Shown here one piece after another: positions 44,956 to 54,268 of a DNA stretch of 64,000 nucleotides. Source of the DNA: Eubacterium sp. (GTDB lineage: Bacteria > Bacillota > Clostridia > Lachnospirales > Lachnospiraceae); contig JAFZRN010000003.1 in NCBI GenBank assembly GCA_017619835.1, positions 38,655 through 102,654 on the forward strand. Direction: 5' to 3'. Each line of letters starts with the position of its first letter. The first letter of the stretch is position 1. The notes under the pieces were generated by a model. It was given only the letters and a program-made list of their open reading frames with translations. It did not search any database and was not told where the DNA came from. Made by a program: the position numbers and the translations under genes.

Positions 44956-46914
44956 TTATTTCTTTCCTGTAAGTTTACGAAGAGGGCGTGTTATCTTCCA
45001 TGACTTGGAATTAAGAATCTCCTTACGCTCCGTCTCGCTCTTCTCGAGCTTTTTCTCAAGGTTCTCGACCTTTCGGGTCAGCTCGCGGTTTTCCATATAG
45101 GCCTTGTGAGCCTTCGTTTCATAATCGAATCTGGAGAGGTACTCTCCGCGGATTACTTTATTCAGGGTCTGGATCAGATCGAAGAGATCGTATTTGGCGA
45201 TCGATCTGAAGCGCCCTGTATCACTGAAGTTCTCTGTATATTTAACGATATAGTCGTACATGAGGCTCATATCCATCTTGACCTCATCCTCATCATAGGC
45301 AATCTTGTTAGCATCAAGATAAGCCTTGAAGCAGGGTGAAGGCCCGAACAGAAATACGCTGTCAACGTGGCTGTCCGGCAATATATTGAAATGAGCATCT
45401 ACATAGCTTACATCCAGGCCTCGCATCTCATCTATCATATACTGCGGGAAAAGATAGCTGTTAAGTGATCTTCTGAGGATCGTCATCTTAGTGCCCGGAT
45501 TACAGAACAGTCCCAGATGGGAAAGCGTTCCCTCGGAGCAGATAACTTCCTTTGCGCCCTTCATATATCCGATCTGCTCCTCCACCGAATACTGTTCGGG
45601 AGAGATCACGGTGAAGCCTCTCTTCTTAAAGAATTCCTCAAGATATTCTTCGTTAAGGCCGTCATTTGCACCGTCATATCTTGTGAAGCTTCGTCTGGTG
45701 AGATAAAGCTTTTCGACGTCCTTTGCCTCGACCGCCGACATCATCTTATCGTAGATAAGGTTAGCCTTTTCATGATAGTCGCTGAAAAGAACAAATGCCT
45801 GCTCGGGGATGGTCACGCTCTTAAAGCGTGTCGGCTTCTTGATTACGAGGATCCTGTCAGAATCGATCCCGAGAAGCTTGAAGAATATATCCATATATTC
45901 ATCCGACTCGGGAAGGATAACGAATGCTATCTTGGCATTCTTTTTTAGTTCTGACGCGGCAGTGTCGGCCGGATCTGAGTCATCAAGCAGATACCAGAGC
46001 CTTGACATGGTCTCGATCATCATATGCCCGAAGCGCCTTTTTCCGGGGAAAATGACTCCGCCATATATAACGTCCTCATCTATTACTTCGACTTCCGATT
46101 CATTTACGGGATAGGCCTCAAGCACAGTCATATTGGTCTGCTTTTCATTCTTACGATGAAGACCTGCAACGAAGCTTCCGTTCTTATCGACAACGCCGCC
46201 CGCGAAGATTCCGTCGCGGCTGTCTTCATCTATTATTTTAAGCGGAAGGATCATCCCGCCCTCGACCGTCTTTACTTCGAGGTCACGCTCTATCCTGTAG
46301 TTGACCGAAGATTTCTCTGCATGACGGAAGTTGCTGTCACAGTAAAGGAAGGACCTATCGAGTCTATTTGTGAACGCTTTAAGCCTTTCGGCCGCTTTAT
46401 CAAGTGCGGACTGCGGAAGCGCTGCCTTCTTTTCGGATCCGTCGATGATAAGCTCTGACTTGGGCTGTGTGAAAACCTGAATGCCGCAGGCAAAGTTTTC
46501 CTCATCCTCAAGCTCACCGCACACCTGGCCGTCCATAGCAAAATCAGTCCATCCGGTCTTATTCAGATAGGCTCTGTAGATGATGCTCTTATCAGGGTCG
46601 CCTGCCTTCATACTGATGAAGTAGCCCGTCTTATCCTCAAAACGAAAGACTCTTGCTTCACCGATGTAGCAGGTATCGGGAAGGATTGCGCCGTATATCT
46701 TAGTGCTATCTTTGGCGTCACTTTTCAGCGCCGCAAGATCGATCCCATCAGCAACCTCGCCCGGCTTAATGCTTCCGATCATATATCTTACGTCCATGTC
46801 GGGATCATTAAAGTCAAAGGCCATCAGGCTGTTTCCTTCACAGATCACTGCATCATATTCTTTTCGTATGGCTGTCCAGCCGATCTCTTTAAATCTGTAT
46901 CTACACTTGATCAA
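44956..46914 (-). CDS. GT61-family glycosyltransferase with C-terminal coiled coil
   Basis: A 652-residue protein. Residues about 270-520 resemble the GT61 (DUF563) family: GKRRFGHMMIETMSRLWYLL, LYLTRRSFTRYD and EVICSEGTLSHLGLFCNPGTKM. The N-terminal about 260 residues are of unknown type, rich in beta strands. The C-terminal about 45 residues form a coiled coil ending ILNSKSWKITRPLRKLTGKK, a tail often seen on cell-surface glycosyltransferases. The start is TTG 46914 with GAGG 8 bases upstream. It lies directly before glf in the same transcript. Donor and acceptor are unknown. Confidence 0.7.
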   Translation of the reverse strand: MIKCRYRFKEIGWTAIRKEYDAVICEGNSLMAFDFNDPDMDVRYMIGSIKPGEVADGIDLAALKSDAKDSTKIYGAILPDTCYIGEARVFRFEDKTGYFISMKAGDPDKSIIYRAYLNKTGWTDFAMDGQVCGELEDEENFACGIQVFTQPKSELIIDGSEKKAALPQSALDKAAERLKAFTNRLDRSFLYCDSNFRHAEKSSVNYRIERDLEVKTVEGGMILPLKIIDEDSRDGIFAGGVVDKNGSFVAGLHRKNEKQTNMTVLEAYPVNESEVEVIDEDVIYGGVIFPGKRRFGHMMIETMSRLWYLLDDSDPADTAASELKKNAKIAFVILPESDEYMDIFFKLLGIDSDRILVIKKPTRFKSVTIPEQAFVLFSDYHEKANLIYDKMMSAVEAKDVEKLYLTRRSFTRYDGANDGLNEEYLEEFFKKRGFTVISPEQYSVEEQIGYMKGAKEVICSEGTLSHLGLFCNPGTKMTILRRSLNSYLFPQYMIDEMRGLDVSYVDAHFNILPDSHVDSVFLFGPSPCFKAYLDANKIAYDEDEVKMDMSLMYDYIVKYTENFSDTGRFRSIAKYDLFDLIQTLNKVIRGEYLSRFDYETKAHKAYMENRELTRKVENLEKKLEKSETERKEILNSKSWKITRPLRKLTGKK

Positions 46915-46939
46915 TTCTGTTTCCTCTTAATCTAAGGGA

Positions 46940-47620
46940 TTATCTCACTACTCTTTCAAAGTCACTTGCGGGATGCTTGCACCATGGGCAGATAAAGTCA
47001 TCGGGAAGGTCCTCACCTTCATATACATAACCGCAGATCTTGCATACCCATACTACCTGGCCTTCCTTCTCGCCCTTTTCAAGAGTTCCGACAGAGTCGC
47101 CGGTCTTGATCTCGCCCGGCTTCGGCTTGATGTTGTCCTGATAGTAGGCATAGGTTGCCGATGCAGCCTCGCTCAGTACATCCATGTCGGTAACGTCGCA
47201 GATGAAGAGGGTGTGGGTTCCGAGATCTACCGTATCGAAGACATTTCCGGAGATAAATGAGTTCGTTCCGGTCTTGATTACCGGAATCCCGTTTGAGGAA
47301 ATGTCGTAAGCTATCTCATAACCATCGGCCGTTTTGATACCGCCGGCCGGGAACTTCTCAACCTCGCGGCCTGACTGGAAGCCGAACCATTTGAAAAGCT
47401 CGAAGGATGCATCCTCGCTGATGATCGAAATGTTGAAAACCTTCGACTCGAGGAGCATGTCGTGTGTGTAATTCATCTTGTTTACTGCGAACGCGATGCG
47501 GTTCGGGTCTGTCGTAACCTGGATTGCGGTATTTGTGATACATCCGTTGATCTTATCCCCCAGCTTCGTTGTGAGAACGAAGAGACCATATGATAATTTA
47601 TACATTGCTTTTTTATCCAT
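46940..47620 (-). CDS. Flavin reductase-like protein with C-terminal rubredoxin domain
   Basis: A 226-residue redox protein. Residues about 5-160 are an FMN-binding flavin-reductase fold (LSYGLFVLTTKLGDKINGC, FAVNKMNYTHDMLLESKVFNISI). Residues about 178-226 are a rubredoxin with two iron-binding pairs, CKIC and CPWC. Such flavoredoxin-rubredoxin fusions serve oxygen or peroxide detoxification in anaerobes. A frame extends to 47656, but GGGGGT at 47627-47632 is 6 bases from ATG 47620, which is preferred. The 29-bp palindrome copy 2 lies 30 bases upstream. It interrupts the polysaccharide locus without sharing its function. Confidence 0.85.
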   Translation of the reverse strand: MDKKAMYKLSYGLFVLTTKLGDKINGCITNTAIQVTTDPNRIAFAVNKMNYTHDMLLESKVFNISIISEDASFELFKWFGFQSGREVEKFPAGGIKTADGYEIAYDISSNGIPVIKTGTNSFISGNVFDTVDLGTHTLFICDVTDMDVLSEAASATYAYYQDNIKPKPGEIKTGDSVGTLEKGEKEGQVVWVCKICGYVYEGEDLPDDFICPWCKHPASDFERVVR

Positions 47621-47649
47621 GCTGATACCCCCATGAAATATTTCAAAAT

Positions 47650-47678
47650 GTGACAAATAGATCAGATCTGTTTGTCAC
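47650..47678. promoter_or_regulatory. 29-bp palindromic site, copy 2
   Basis: Outer arms GTGACAAA (47650-47657) and TTTGTCAC (47671-47678) are perfect, and the inner part TAGATC-A-GATCTG pairs but for one T-G wobble, so the whole 29 bases form a nearly perfect palindrome. It lies 30-58 bases upstream of the flavin reductase-rubredoxin start. Copy 1 is at 34468-34496. No convincing promoter boxes were found around this copy. Confidence 0.7.
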
Positions 47679-47715
47679 CAAACATCGTCACCTTTCATTT
47701 TCCCATTTATAGACA

Positions 47716-47745
47716 CTTTAAGCAAGTGTTTTTTACTGCTTAAAG
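47716..47745. terminator. Inverted repeat after the DUF2142 gene
   Basis: CTTTAAGCA (47716-47724) and TGCTTAAAG (47737-47745) are perfect 9-bp arms around 12 bases, 13 bases after the stop of the DUF2142 gene on the - strand. It could terminate the upstream part of the polysaccharide transcript, but it lacks a clean T run. Confidence 0.4.
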
Positions 47746-47758
47746 GCGGCGTACTCTT

Positions 47759-49678
47759 TTACTGTTTCAGCATTCCGGCGAGGCTGTCCATGATGCCGAT
47801 TCCCATGAGAAGTGAAATCTTCTTCCGATAGTCCGGGATCTCGTTTTTGATCCGGATCATGGAAAGCGGGAGCATCGCGAATATCAGTATCGGAAGGAAG
47901 TATCTCGTCTGGATTCCTTCGACTCCGTCCGTTCCTACGGGCGTAAAGCCCACATAGAGCGATGCAATGATAAGCATCGTGCATATCAGTAAAATGATGA
48001 GGCTGAGCGCCACCAGTTTTCTCTTCTTTTTATCCTTCTCGCCGAATTCGTACCTGTCCGGCTCAAGCACGGAGCCGAATACTGTCATAAGGCCGACGAT
48101 TGATGAGATAAAGGTAAGGCCGCGGCTGTTGCTGAAGCCTTCGATATTATAAAGCGTGTTATCTATCAGATAATCGAGAAATACTCTCGCAGTCGAAATC
48201 TTATTACTCATTACATATGCGATCTGCCTTGATACGTTCACGTCTCCGTTTCTATCCTCGACAAACGGAAATGCATTAAGCATGTAGCCCTGCCAGAGCA
48301 GGATTCCGATGAGCATGACGCCCGCGATTATCCAGACAAAAGGATATTCCTTCTTTTTGAATTTTGCTCTCGGAATTAGGAGGATCATCAGCAAGATTGG
48401 CGAATAAATAAGGTACTTAACGGACATCACCATTAGTGCCGATACTATAAGTGCCACCCTTTCTTTCCACGTCAGCTTCAGGCTTTCATCAAAGAAGTGT
48501 CTCAAACATATCGATATATATAGAAGCGCCGAGGAAAGCACGATGGGGTCGATCGAATATGAGCCCGCGAGCCATATGCTGACGGGAAGGCATGCGATCA
48601 TAAAGAACATGCCCTTATAATACTTCGCTTTCTTTATCGCAAAGTAGCAGATAATCGTATAGAAAAGATAAGTCAGCAGCCTGCCCGACAATATCACAAT
48701 AACCGCGGGAAGCTTAAACAGCCTGCACACAAAGATTGCGACAGCCGCGATCATATGATTGATCGGGATTGCGGATGACATGTACGGATGTAGATAGAAT
48801 TCCTTGTCAGCACTGAAGCTTTGAAGCCATTTGCCGGGGTTTTCGTAGAAGCTGCGGATGCTGAGAGTACTGTCCACGACAGAGCTATAGTTGGCGGAGA
48901 CATTTCCACCGATACGGCTGATATAGATATCATCGTAAAAGTCGCCCTGACTTATCATGAAGGAACGGAAGAAATGCGTTGCTTCATCGATAACGTGCGG
49001 GAACGGATTATAAAAGCATGTGAGAATTCCGAGAAGAAACGCAAGAAGAATGAAGTTCTTCTCATAGACATCACCAACGAATATGGCAAAGACAAATGAC
49101 GCCGCGATCAGAACTATCCAGCAGATGATCCTGATAAGCTGCATGCTGCTGTCGTAGTAACCGACCTTAAGCCTAAGCGTTCCGCCCAGCTTATCGCCGT
49201 TTACGGTAGCAGTATTACTCTGGTCGTCCTTGGCACGGTACCAGATGCTGATTCCGCCGGATGCATCATTTACCGTAGAAGTCATGCGGACCGAAAAAGC
49301 ACGGCCCTTGGACTCCTCAATCTTATCAAAGGATACTGTATAGAAACCCTTTTCCTTAAGAGTCGATACGTCAATCTTCTCCTCGGCAAGAACACGTCCG
49401 GATTCAGACATTAGCGTAAAGAGGATCTTGCCGTATTTCTGTTCTCCGAGCGTATCAAAATAGACTGATATGTCACACATATCACTCTGCTTAGCCACAA
49501 AAAGCTGCTCCACCGTCACCGAAGAAGTTATCGGATCCGTCACATTCAGGACTTCTCCGCTTCCGATCTCGGATCTTGTGACAGGATCATCACTTGAGCT
49601 GAAAGGGCGTATTACAAATATAATCATAGCCCAGAAAAGGGCTATGATCATAATAAATTGTAGTCGCTGTTTAGTCAC
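47759..49678 (-). CDS. DUF2142-family membrane protein
   Basis: A 639-residue membrane protein. One N-terminal transmembrane helix is followed by an extracytoplasmic beta-sandwich-like domain (about 35-180), then about ten transmembrane segments. The hallmark PHVIDEATHFFRSFMISQG near residue 230 is that of DUF2142, a GT-C-like family found in polysaccharide loci. The start is GTG 49678 with AGAGGAT upstream. Transfer of a sugar from a lipid donor outside the membrane is the likely role, without proof. GC content is in the range of the glf region, above that of the next genes upstream. Confidence 0.7.
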   Translation of the reverse strand: MTKQRLQFIMIIALFWAMIIFVIRPFSSSDDPVTRSEIGSGEVLNVTDPITSSVTVEQLFVAKQSDMCDISVYFDTLGEQKYGKILFTLMSESGRVLAEEKIDVSTLKEKGFYTVSFDKIEESKGRAFSVRMTSTVNDASGGISIWYRAKDDQSNTATVNGDKLGGTLRLKVGYYDSSMQLIRIICWIVLIAASFVFAIFVGDVYEKNFILLAFLLGILTCFYNPFPHVIDEATHFFRSFMISQGDFYDDIYISRIGGNVSANYSSVVDSTLSIRSFYENPGKWLQSFSADKEFYLHPYMSSAIPINHMIAAVAIFVCRLFKLPAVIVILSGRLLTYLFYTIICYFAIKKAKYYKGMFFMIACLPVSIWLAGSYSIDPIVLSSALLYISICLRHFFDESLKLTWKERVALIVSALMVMSVKYLIYSPILLMILLIPRAKFKKKEYPFVWIIAGVMLIGILLWQGYMLNAFPFVEDRNGDVNVSRQIAYVMSNKISTARVFLDYLIDNTLYNIEGFSNSRGLTFISSIVGLMTVFGSVLEPDRYEFGEKDKKKRKLVALSLIILLICTMLIIASLYVGFTPVGTDGVEGIQTRYFLPILIFAMLPLSMIRIKNEIPDYRKKISLLMGIGIMDSLAGMLKQ

Positions 49679-49727
49679 CTTGGCTCATCCTCTATTTCTT
49701 AATACTAACCATTTTACATCCGAAACA

Positions 49728-51809
49728 TCATTTATATAGTAATTTACTTTTATAAAATTTTGAATTTTTAAGTAATTCCGTATTCAAATAGTCTAATCCA
49801 TATTCTTCTGCTAACGTAGGGGTATCAGAATATAAATTCACACCCAGCCCCAGTCTATCTCCTTCTATCTTTACGCCCATTGCTGCCAGAGTAGTCGGAA
49901 ACATATCCAGAGTAGTGTACACACGCGGTTTACTACTACTATTCACTTCTTCAGAAGCATTTATTATATTAGTATATGTTCTTCTGTCAAAACCGCCAAA
50001 TCCCTCATTATTAACATATAATGAATCCGGAGATAAATGATCACCACACATCACTATAACTGTGTCCTTATAAAATTCCTGCTGTTTTATCCACTCAATA
50101 AACTCGGACACCTGCTTATCTGCACAAGCAATGACATTACTATATTGAGCTTCATATTTATCTTCGCAGAGATCACACACATATCCACCGGTTGGATGTG
50201 TATCAACTGTTAATAATGTGAAATTGAAAGGTCTGTCATCAGATGAAAGCCTGAGCAGATCCTCTTTAGCAAACTCATAAAGCTTTTCATCCTCATATCC
50301 CCACCAGACTTTATAATCAGGTGGAATCCGGCCTTCATTAATCGCCGCCTCATAATCCTCTATCCGATAATCCCCGTGTCCGGTGAAATATGAAGATCTG
50401 CCGGCAAAATTACCGTTTGATCCTATCAAAAACTCCTGATTATATCCGGCTTCATTTAATATATCTCCGATAGTCCAAAGCCCTGGAAGATAATTGTTTT
50501 CTGATTCCCAACTTCGATTAAGCGTCTCATTGCTTACCAGATTTTCGTTTATTGGGACTCCCCCGGTTTGAGCTGCCAAAGCTCCCATAGTATACGTAGC
50601 ACCATTCACATGATGTGCACCATTTAAGGCCGTCCCATCCGAAAAGCAGTTGTTTTCCATTGCAAGTTTAGTCAGGCCGGGAATATAATTCTGTCTTGCA
50701 CCTCCACCTGAAGCCGCATCAGCATAAGATACTTCTATTGATTCAAGATAGATATAGATCAGGTTCTTCTTTTCTTCTGGAAATGTAATACTGACATCTC
50801 TGCCGTCTACATATCTGTCTTCATAAAGCGTCGTTTTTTCAGTAGTATATTTATAATACTCAACTATCTCAAAATGATTAACTGCTCTAATGCATGAATA
50901 GAAAGTGAGGATTATGGCAGCCATCGTCAGCCATAAAGAAAACCCGGTTTCATATCTGAATTTTTTCAGAATTATATATATTATCAAACAAAGTATTAAG
51001 CCACCAATAGAGATACCGATTCCTAATAATATAGGATATCTGTAAGATGATATATCCGTCCCATCAAGTGGAGTATGGAGATGATATAACAACTGACCAA
51101 ACGGAACCTGCCCAAAGTTTTTTTCAAAGAATAAGACCACATATAGGCAGACGATACTTACCAGGACCAATACTTCGGATATCACAAATGTCCAGGTTTT
51201 AGAACCATCCTCTTCTTTCCTTTTAAGAAGCAGTATTTCAATAATAAGAAGAATCAGCAAAAGAACACCGGAAATTATATACGGAAATATATTGATCATG
51301 AAATATCTCTTATATATTTCTTTAGAATAATCCGAACTAAAATATATCCGCGGATCATCTTTTTTTGATTTGCAGGTTATCCCCTTTTCAGAATACTTAC
51401 ACTTAACTCCCTTTGTTTTTTCAATAAAGCTTTGTATTTCACTGCCTGACACGGTGAAAACAGTTTTCTCCCCATAAGATATATCTATTTGGGTAATTGA
51501 AAACTTATTTTTCATATTAAATGGATCTAATCGAAGCACAGATTTATTAAAATCAATCTCACTGATATCAAAAACAATTTTATCATCAGCAAACTGCTCG
51601 GTTAAAACAGCGTTTGAAGAAAACTTTTCTCCTTCCGGAGTATAAAACAGCTGAGCAATATTTCTTTCATCAGCATGACTTTCTCCCAGAGTTACAGTTA
51701 ATGTCATACTATCTTGTAATATAAATACGTATACAAACAAAAGACATATGCCAATTAATAAAACGATATTAATTCCAAGAAATACAATAACTCGCCTTTT
51801 ATTTTTCAA
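49728..51809 (-). CDS. LTA-synthase-like phosphoglycerol transferase family protein
   Basis: A 693-residue membrane enzyme. N-terminal and middle transmembrane segments (about 8-30, 170-190, 205-225, 250-275, 285-300) are followed by an extracytoplasmic sulfatase-fold domain. Motifs are NLIYIYLESIEVSY, the likely nucleophile region NGATYTMGALAAQTGG, FTGHGDY, TVDTHPTGG and VIVMCGDHLSPD. This matches the LtaS/MdoB group, which transfers phosphoglycerol or similar groups from lipids to polymers. The start is TTG 51809 with GGGAG upstream. It sits next to the flippase gene, so a phosphate-bearing decoration of the polymer is likely. Confidence 0.8.
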   Translation of the reverse strand: MKNKRRVIVFLGINIVLLIGICLLFVYVFILQDSMTLTVTLGESHADERNIAQLFYTPEGEKFSSNAVLTEQFADDKIVFDISEIDFNKSVLRLDPFNMKNKFSITQIDISYGEKTVFTVSGSEIQSFIEKTKGVKCKYSEKGITCKSKKDDPRIYFSSDYSKEIYKRYFMINIFPYIISGVLLLILLIIEILLLKRKEEDGSKTWTFVISEVLVLVSIVCLYVVLFFEKNFGQVPFGQLLYHLHTPLDGTDISSYRYPILLGIGISIGGLILCLIIYIILKKFRYETGFSLWLTMAAIILTFYSCIRAVNHFEIVEYYKYTTEKTTLYEDRYVDGRDVSITFPEEKKNLIYIYLESIEVSYADAASGGGARQNYIPGLTKLAMENNCFSDGTALNGAHHVNGATYTMGALAAQTGGVPINENLVSNETLNRSWESENNYLPGLWTIGDILNEAGYNQEFLIGSNGNFAGRSSYFTGHGDYRIEDYEAAINEGRIPPDYKVWWGYEDEKLYEFAKEDLLRLSSDDRPFNFTLLTVDTHPTGGYVCDLCEDKYEAQYSNVIACADKQVSEFIEWIKQQEFYKDTVIVMCGDHLSPDSLYVNNEGFGGFDRRTYTNIINASEEVNSSSKPRVYTTLDMFPTTLAAMGVKIEGDRLGLGVNLYSDTPTLAEEYGLDYLNTELLKNSKFYKSKLLYK

Positions 51810-51857
51810 AATACATTTACTCCCTATAACTGCCTGTTCAAAACTCTGTATATCTTA

Positions 51858-53279
51858 TCAATTGTATTGCATTTTAGCGATAGATCTTAATTTATTAAAT
51901 ATATCTCTTAATTCCTTATTATATAAAACTATAATCAGTATTAGTATCACTGATTCAAGAATATATAAAAGAATAATATTTTCGGTAACAAACAATAAGA
52001 CAACAGCCTGAACCACAAGAAGTATATATGAAATAACATCTCTAATCATATTAAGACGTAGTTTTATATATTTTCTGGAGTTGATCATTCGTATGATCCA
52101 AACCACCATATAAGATATTGCTGTTGCAATTGCCGCGCCTAATGCCCCAATAATATTAACAAATAGTAAATTTAATAAGATATTAACTACAGCTCCGACA
52201 ACCGTTGACCTGGCAAATATTTTCGAATCTTTAACTGCAGTAAAAATGCCCCCAATATATCCTGATAATGACCCAAAAACGATTGAGATCAGTAAAAACG
52301 GGACATACTTCCAGGCATGATAAAACTCTTTATGATATAAAAATCCGGCCATGATCTTAGAGGCAAGAATTAATAAAGAACATAATGCTACCATACCGAA
52401 ATTATATAATCCATAAAGCTTTGAAAAAAAACCCTCTTTATCATCCGGATCAAAATCTTTTACTGCAGACAAAGTCCAGGCCTGATTAAAAATTGTTTGA
52501 AAAACCATTAGAATTGAAGGGATCTTGTATCCGACAGAATACACTCCATTAACAGCCAATCCGCAGAACCATATAACAATATATCTGTCTGAAGCATTAT
52601 TAACCCACCACGCAATACTGTTAGCTACCATGGGGCGTGAGTAATTTATCATCTGTTTTCTAAGTTTTTTATCATTTGTACCATTTATATACTTATAATA
52701 CGAACAGCTGATAAACAGATATATTGCCTGAGCGGATGAAGCTGAAATATGTGCGATAAAGAAACCAACAAGTCCCCATTTTAAGATTACAAGAAATAAG
52801 ATATTCAGGGAAATCATTACTACAGTACATAACACCCCCGAAATTGCCACTTCCTTAATCTTTTCAGTTCCCCTTGAAAAACTGACGAAAATCGAGCTGA
52901 ATGAACTAAAAAAGAACATGAAAAACATAAAGACACTGTAATCATGAATAACCTGATTAAAACAGAAAAACCAATTGATAAATAAGCCCAGAAAAACAAT
53001 AACGTTTCCGGCCAGAACAACATGATACGAAATGGTAAAGATGTCTTCCTTTTTTTCTTCATCAGACAAAGCAAACCTTAATGCTGCATTGCCTATATCT
53101 ATGGTCAGCAAGGGAACCAGCAGTAATACTGTAGTACTGATCAGATCAAACTTTCCATAGTCCTCTGTTGTTAATATATTTGTATATAATGGAACCAAAA
53201 AAAAGGAGAGAAGTTTTGTTCCAAACTGGCTCAAAGATAAAATACCAATATTCTTAAGTAAATACTTAAGCCTCTTCAA
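51858..53279 (-). CDS. Oligosaccharide flippase (Wzx/MATE-like)
   Basis: A 473-residue membrane protein with about 12-14 transmembrane helices. It begins LKYLLKNIGILSLSQFGTKLLSFFLVPLY, typical of the polysaccharide-transport (Wzx) family, and has the late VAVNGVYSVGYKIPS-type segment. It should flip undecaprenyl-linked repeat units to the outer face of the membrane. The start is TTG 53279 with AAAAGGAG upstream. Its presence points to a Wzx/Wzy-type pathway, although no clear Wzy polymerase was recognised in the window. Confidence 0.88.
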   Translation of the reverse strand: MKRLKYLLKNIGILSLSQFGTKLLSFFLVPLYTNILTTEDYGKFDLISTTVLLLVPLLTIDIGNAALRFALSDEEKKEDIFTISYHVVLAGNVIVFLGLFINWFFCFNQVIHDYSVFMFFMFFFSSFSSIFVSFSRGTEKIKEVAISGVLCTVVMISLNILFLVILKWGLVGFFIAHISASSAQAIYLFISCSYYKYINGTNDKKLRKQMINYSRPMVANSIAWWVNNASDRYIVIWFCGLAVNGVYSVGYKIPSILMVFQTIFNQAWTLSAVKDFDPDDKEGFFSKLYGLYNFGMVALCSLLILASKIMAGFLYHKEFYHAWKYVPFLLISIVFGSLSGYIGGIFTAVKDSKIFARSTVVGAVVNILLNLLFVNIIGALGAAIATAISYMVVWIIRMINSRKYIKLRLNMIRDVISYILLVVQAVVLLFVTENIILLYILESVILILIIVLYNKELRDIFNKLRSIAKMQYN

Positions 53280-53294
53280 TATTTTTCTCCTTTT

Positions 53295-54239
53295 TTATTT
53301 TTCAAACGATGATTTTTCCGGAAATGTTTTCAGCATCAGCTCATGATATTGTTTTAATTCTTCATCACTTGTATTTTCCGAATCATTTATACAAACAAGC
53401 TTAGGCCGATGCGAGAAATAGTATTTTGCTATTTTTGAAGAAAAAAATGTATGAATATCATAAATAATAAAATCTAAGTACTTCGACGGAAGAAGAATCT
53501 TCTTCATTGCATTCACAAATTTACCAGCAGGAGAAGTTATGTCATACTGAACCAGATCACATAAACCATGATAAATCATATAATACTGAAATATCACTCT
53601 TTGCGTGTCTTCATCAGTTCGGAATTTATTATTATATATTTTCTGAAATTCATTTATAAATTCTTCTTTACATTTTTGCATTCCACTTTTTGAATACACA
53701 TCAATATTATGTGTGGGAATTAAATCGTACTGAATGTTATATCTTTCTTTGAATAATTGTTGAGAATTATACATTATCCTAAAAAAATCCGTTTGAGGAA
53801 CAATTTCTCTTTTTCTCATTCGTACAATAGGCTTACCATCTTTAACAAAGAAATCTTTTGTGACATGATTACAAAAATACATATCATCATTAGCAAAAAG
53901 AAAAATCTCTGAAAGGCCTTCTATTTCCCAAAAAAACTTCTCCAGCACATTACTATTATAACAAGGCAATATACTTTCCGGCATTATTTCTTCATGTCTA
54001 ACGATCACTATTTTTTCATTTGACGTATCTAACCATTCCGGCATAGAACTGTTTGTAATTATATATATCTTACGAATCCAAGGAGCATATTTCTCTATAG
54101 ATCTTAATGAAAACAAAAGCTCATCATTGTCACGAAATCTACAGTCATTGATCTCATCCATATTTAAATTTTCATTCCTGGTTTGTACCCATTCTTCGTC
54201 TTTCGAATTTACGTAGGTATAAACAATATCTATATCCAT
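53295..54239 (-). CDS. Stealth-family sugar-phosphate transferase, copy 1
   Basis: A 314-residue protein of the Stealth family, which builds hexose-phosphate links in capsules and includes animal GlcNAc-phosphotransferase. Conserved regions are DIVYTYVNSKDEEW (CR1), DNDELLFSLRSIEKYAPWI with PEWLDT (CR2), FANDDMYF with DFF (CR3 region) and the C-terminal FPEKSSFEK. Two adjacent ATGs occur; GAGGAG is 6 bases from the second, at 54239. It is a tandem paralogue of the next gene upstream. Both indicate that the polymer has sugar-phosphodiester links. Confidence 0.85.
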   Translation of the reverse strand: MDIDIVYTYVNSKDEEWVQTRNENLNMDEINDCRFRDNDELLFSLRSIEKYAPWIRKIYIITNSSMPEWLDTSNEKIVIVRHEEIMPESILPCYNSNVLEKFFWEIEGLSEIFLFANDDMYFCNHVTKDFFVKDGKPIVRMRKREIVPQTDFFRIMYNSQQLFKERYNIQYDLIPTHNIDVYSKSGMQKCKEEFINEFQKIYNNKFRTDEDTQRVIFQYYMIYHGLCDLVQYDITSPAGKFVNAMKKILLPSKYLDFIIYDIHTFFSSKIAKYYFSHRPKLVCINDSENTSDEELKQYHELMLKTFPEKSSFEK

Positions 54240-54268
54240 CATATACTCCTCATTTATGAGAAATAATA

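Noticed and set aside
46940-47656. Longer version of the flavin reductase-rubredoxin protein starting at 47656
   Set aside because: The extra 12 residues reach almost to the palindrome and lack a ribosome binding site, while GGGGGT is well spaced before ATG 47620.
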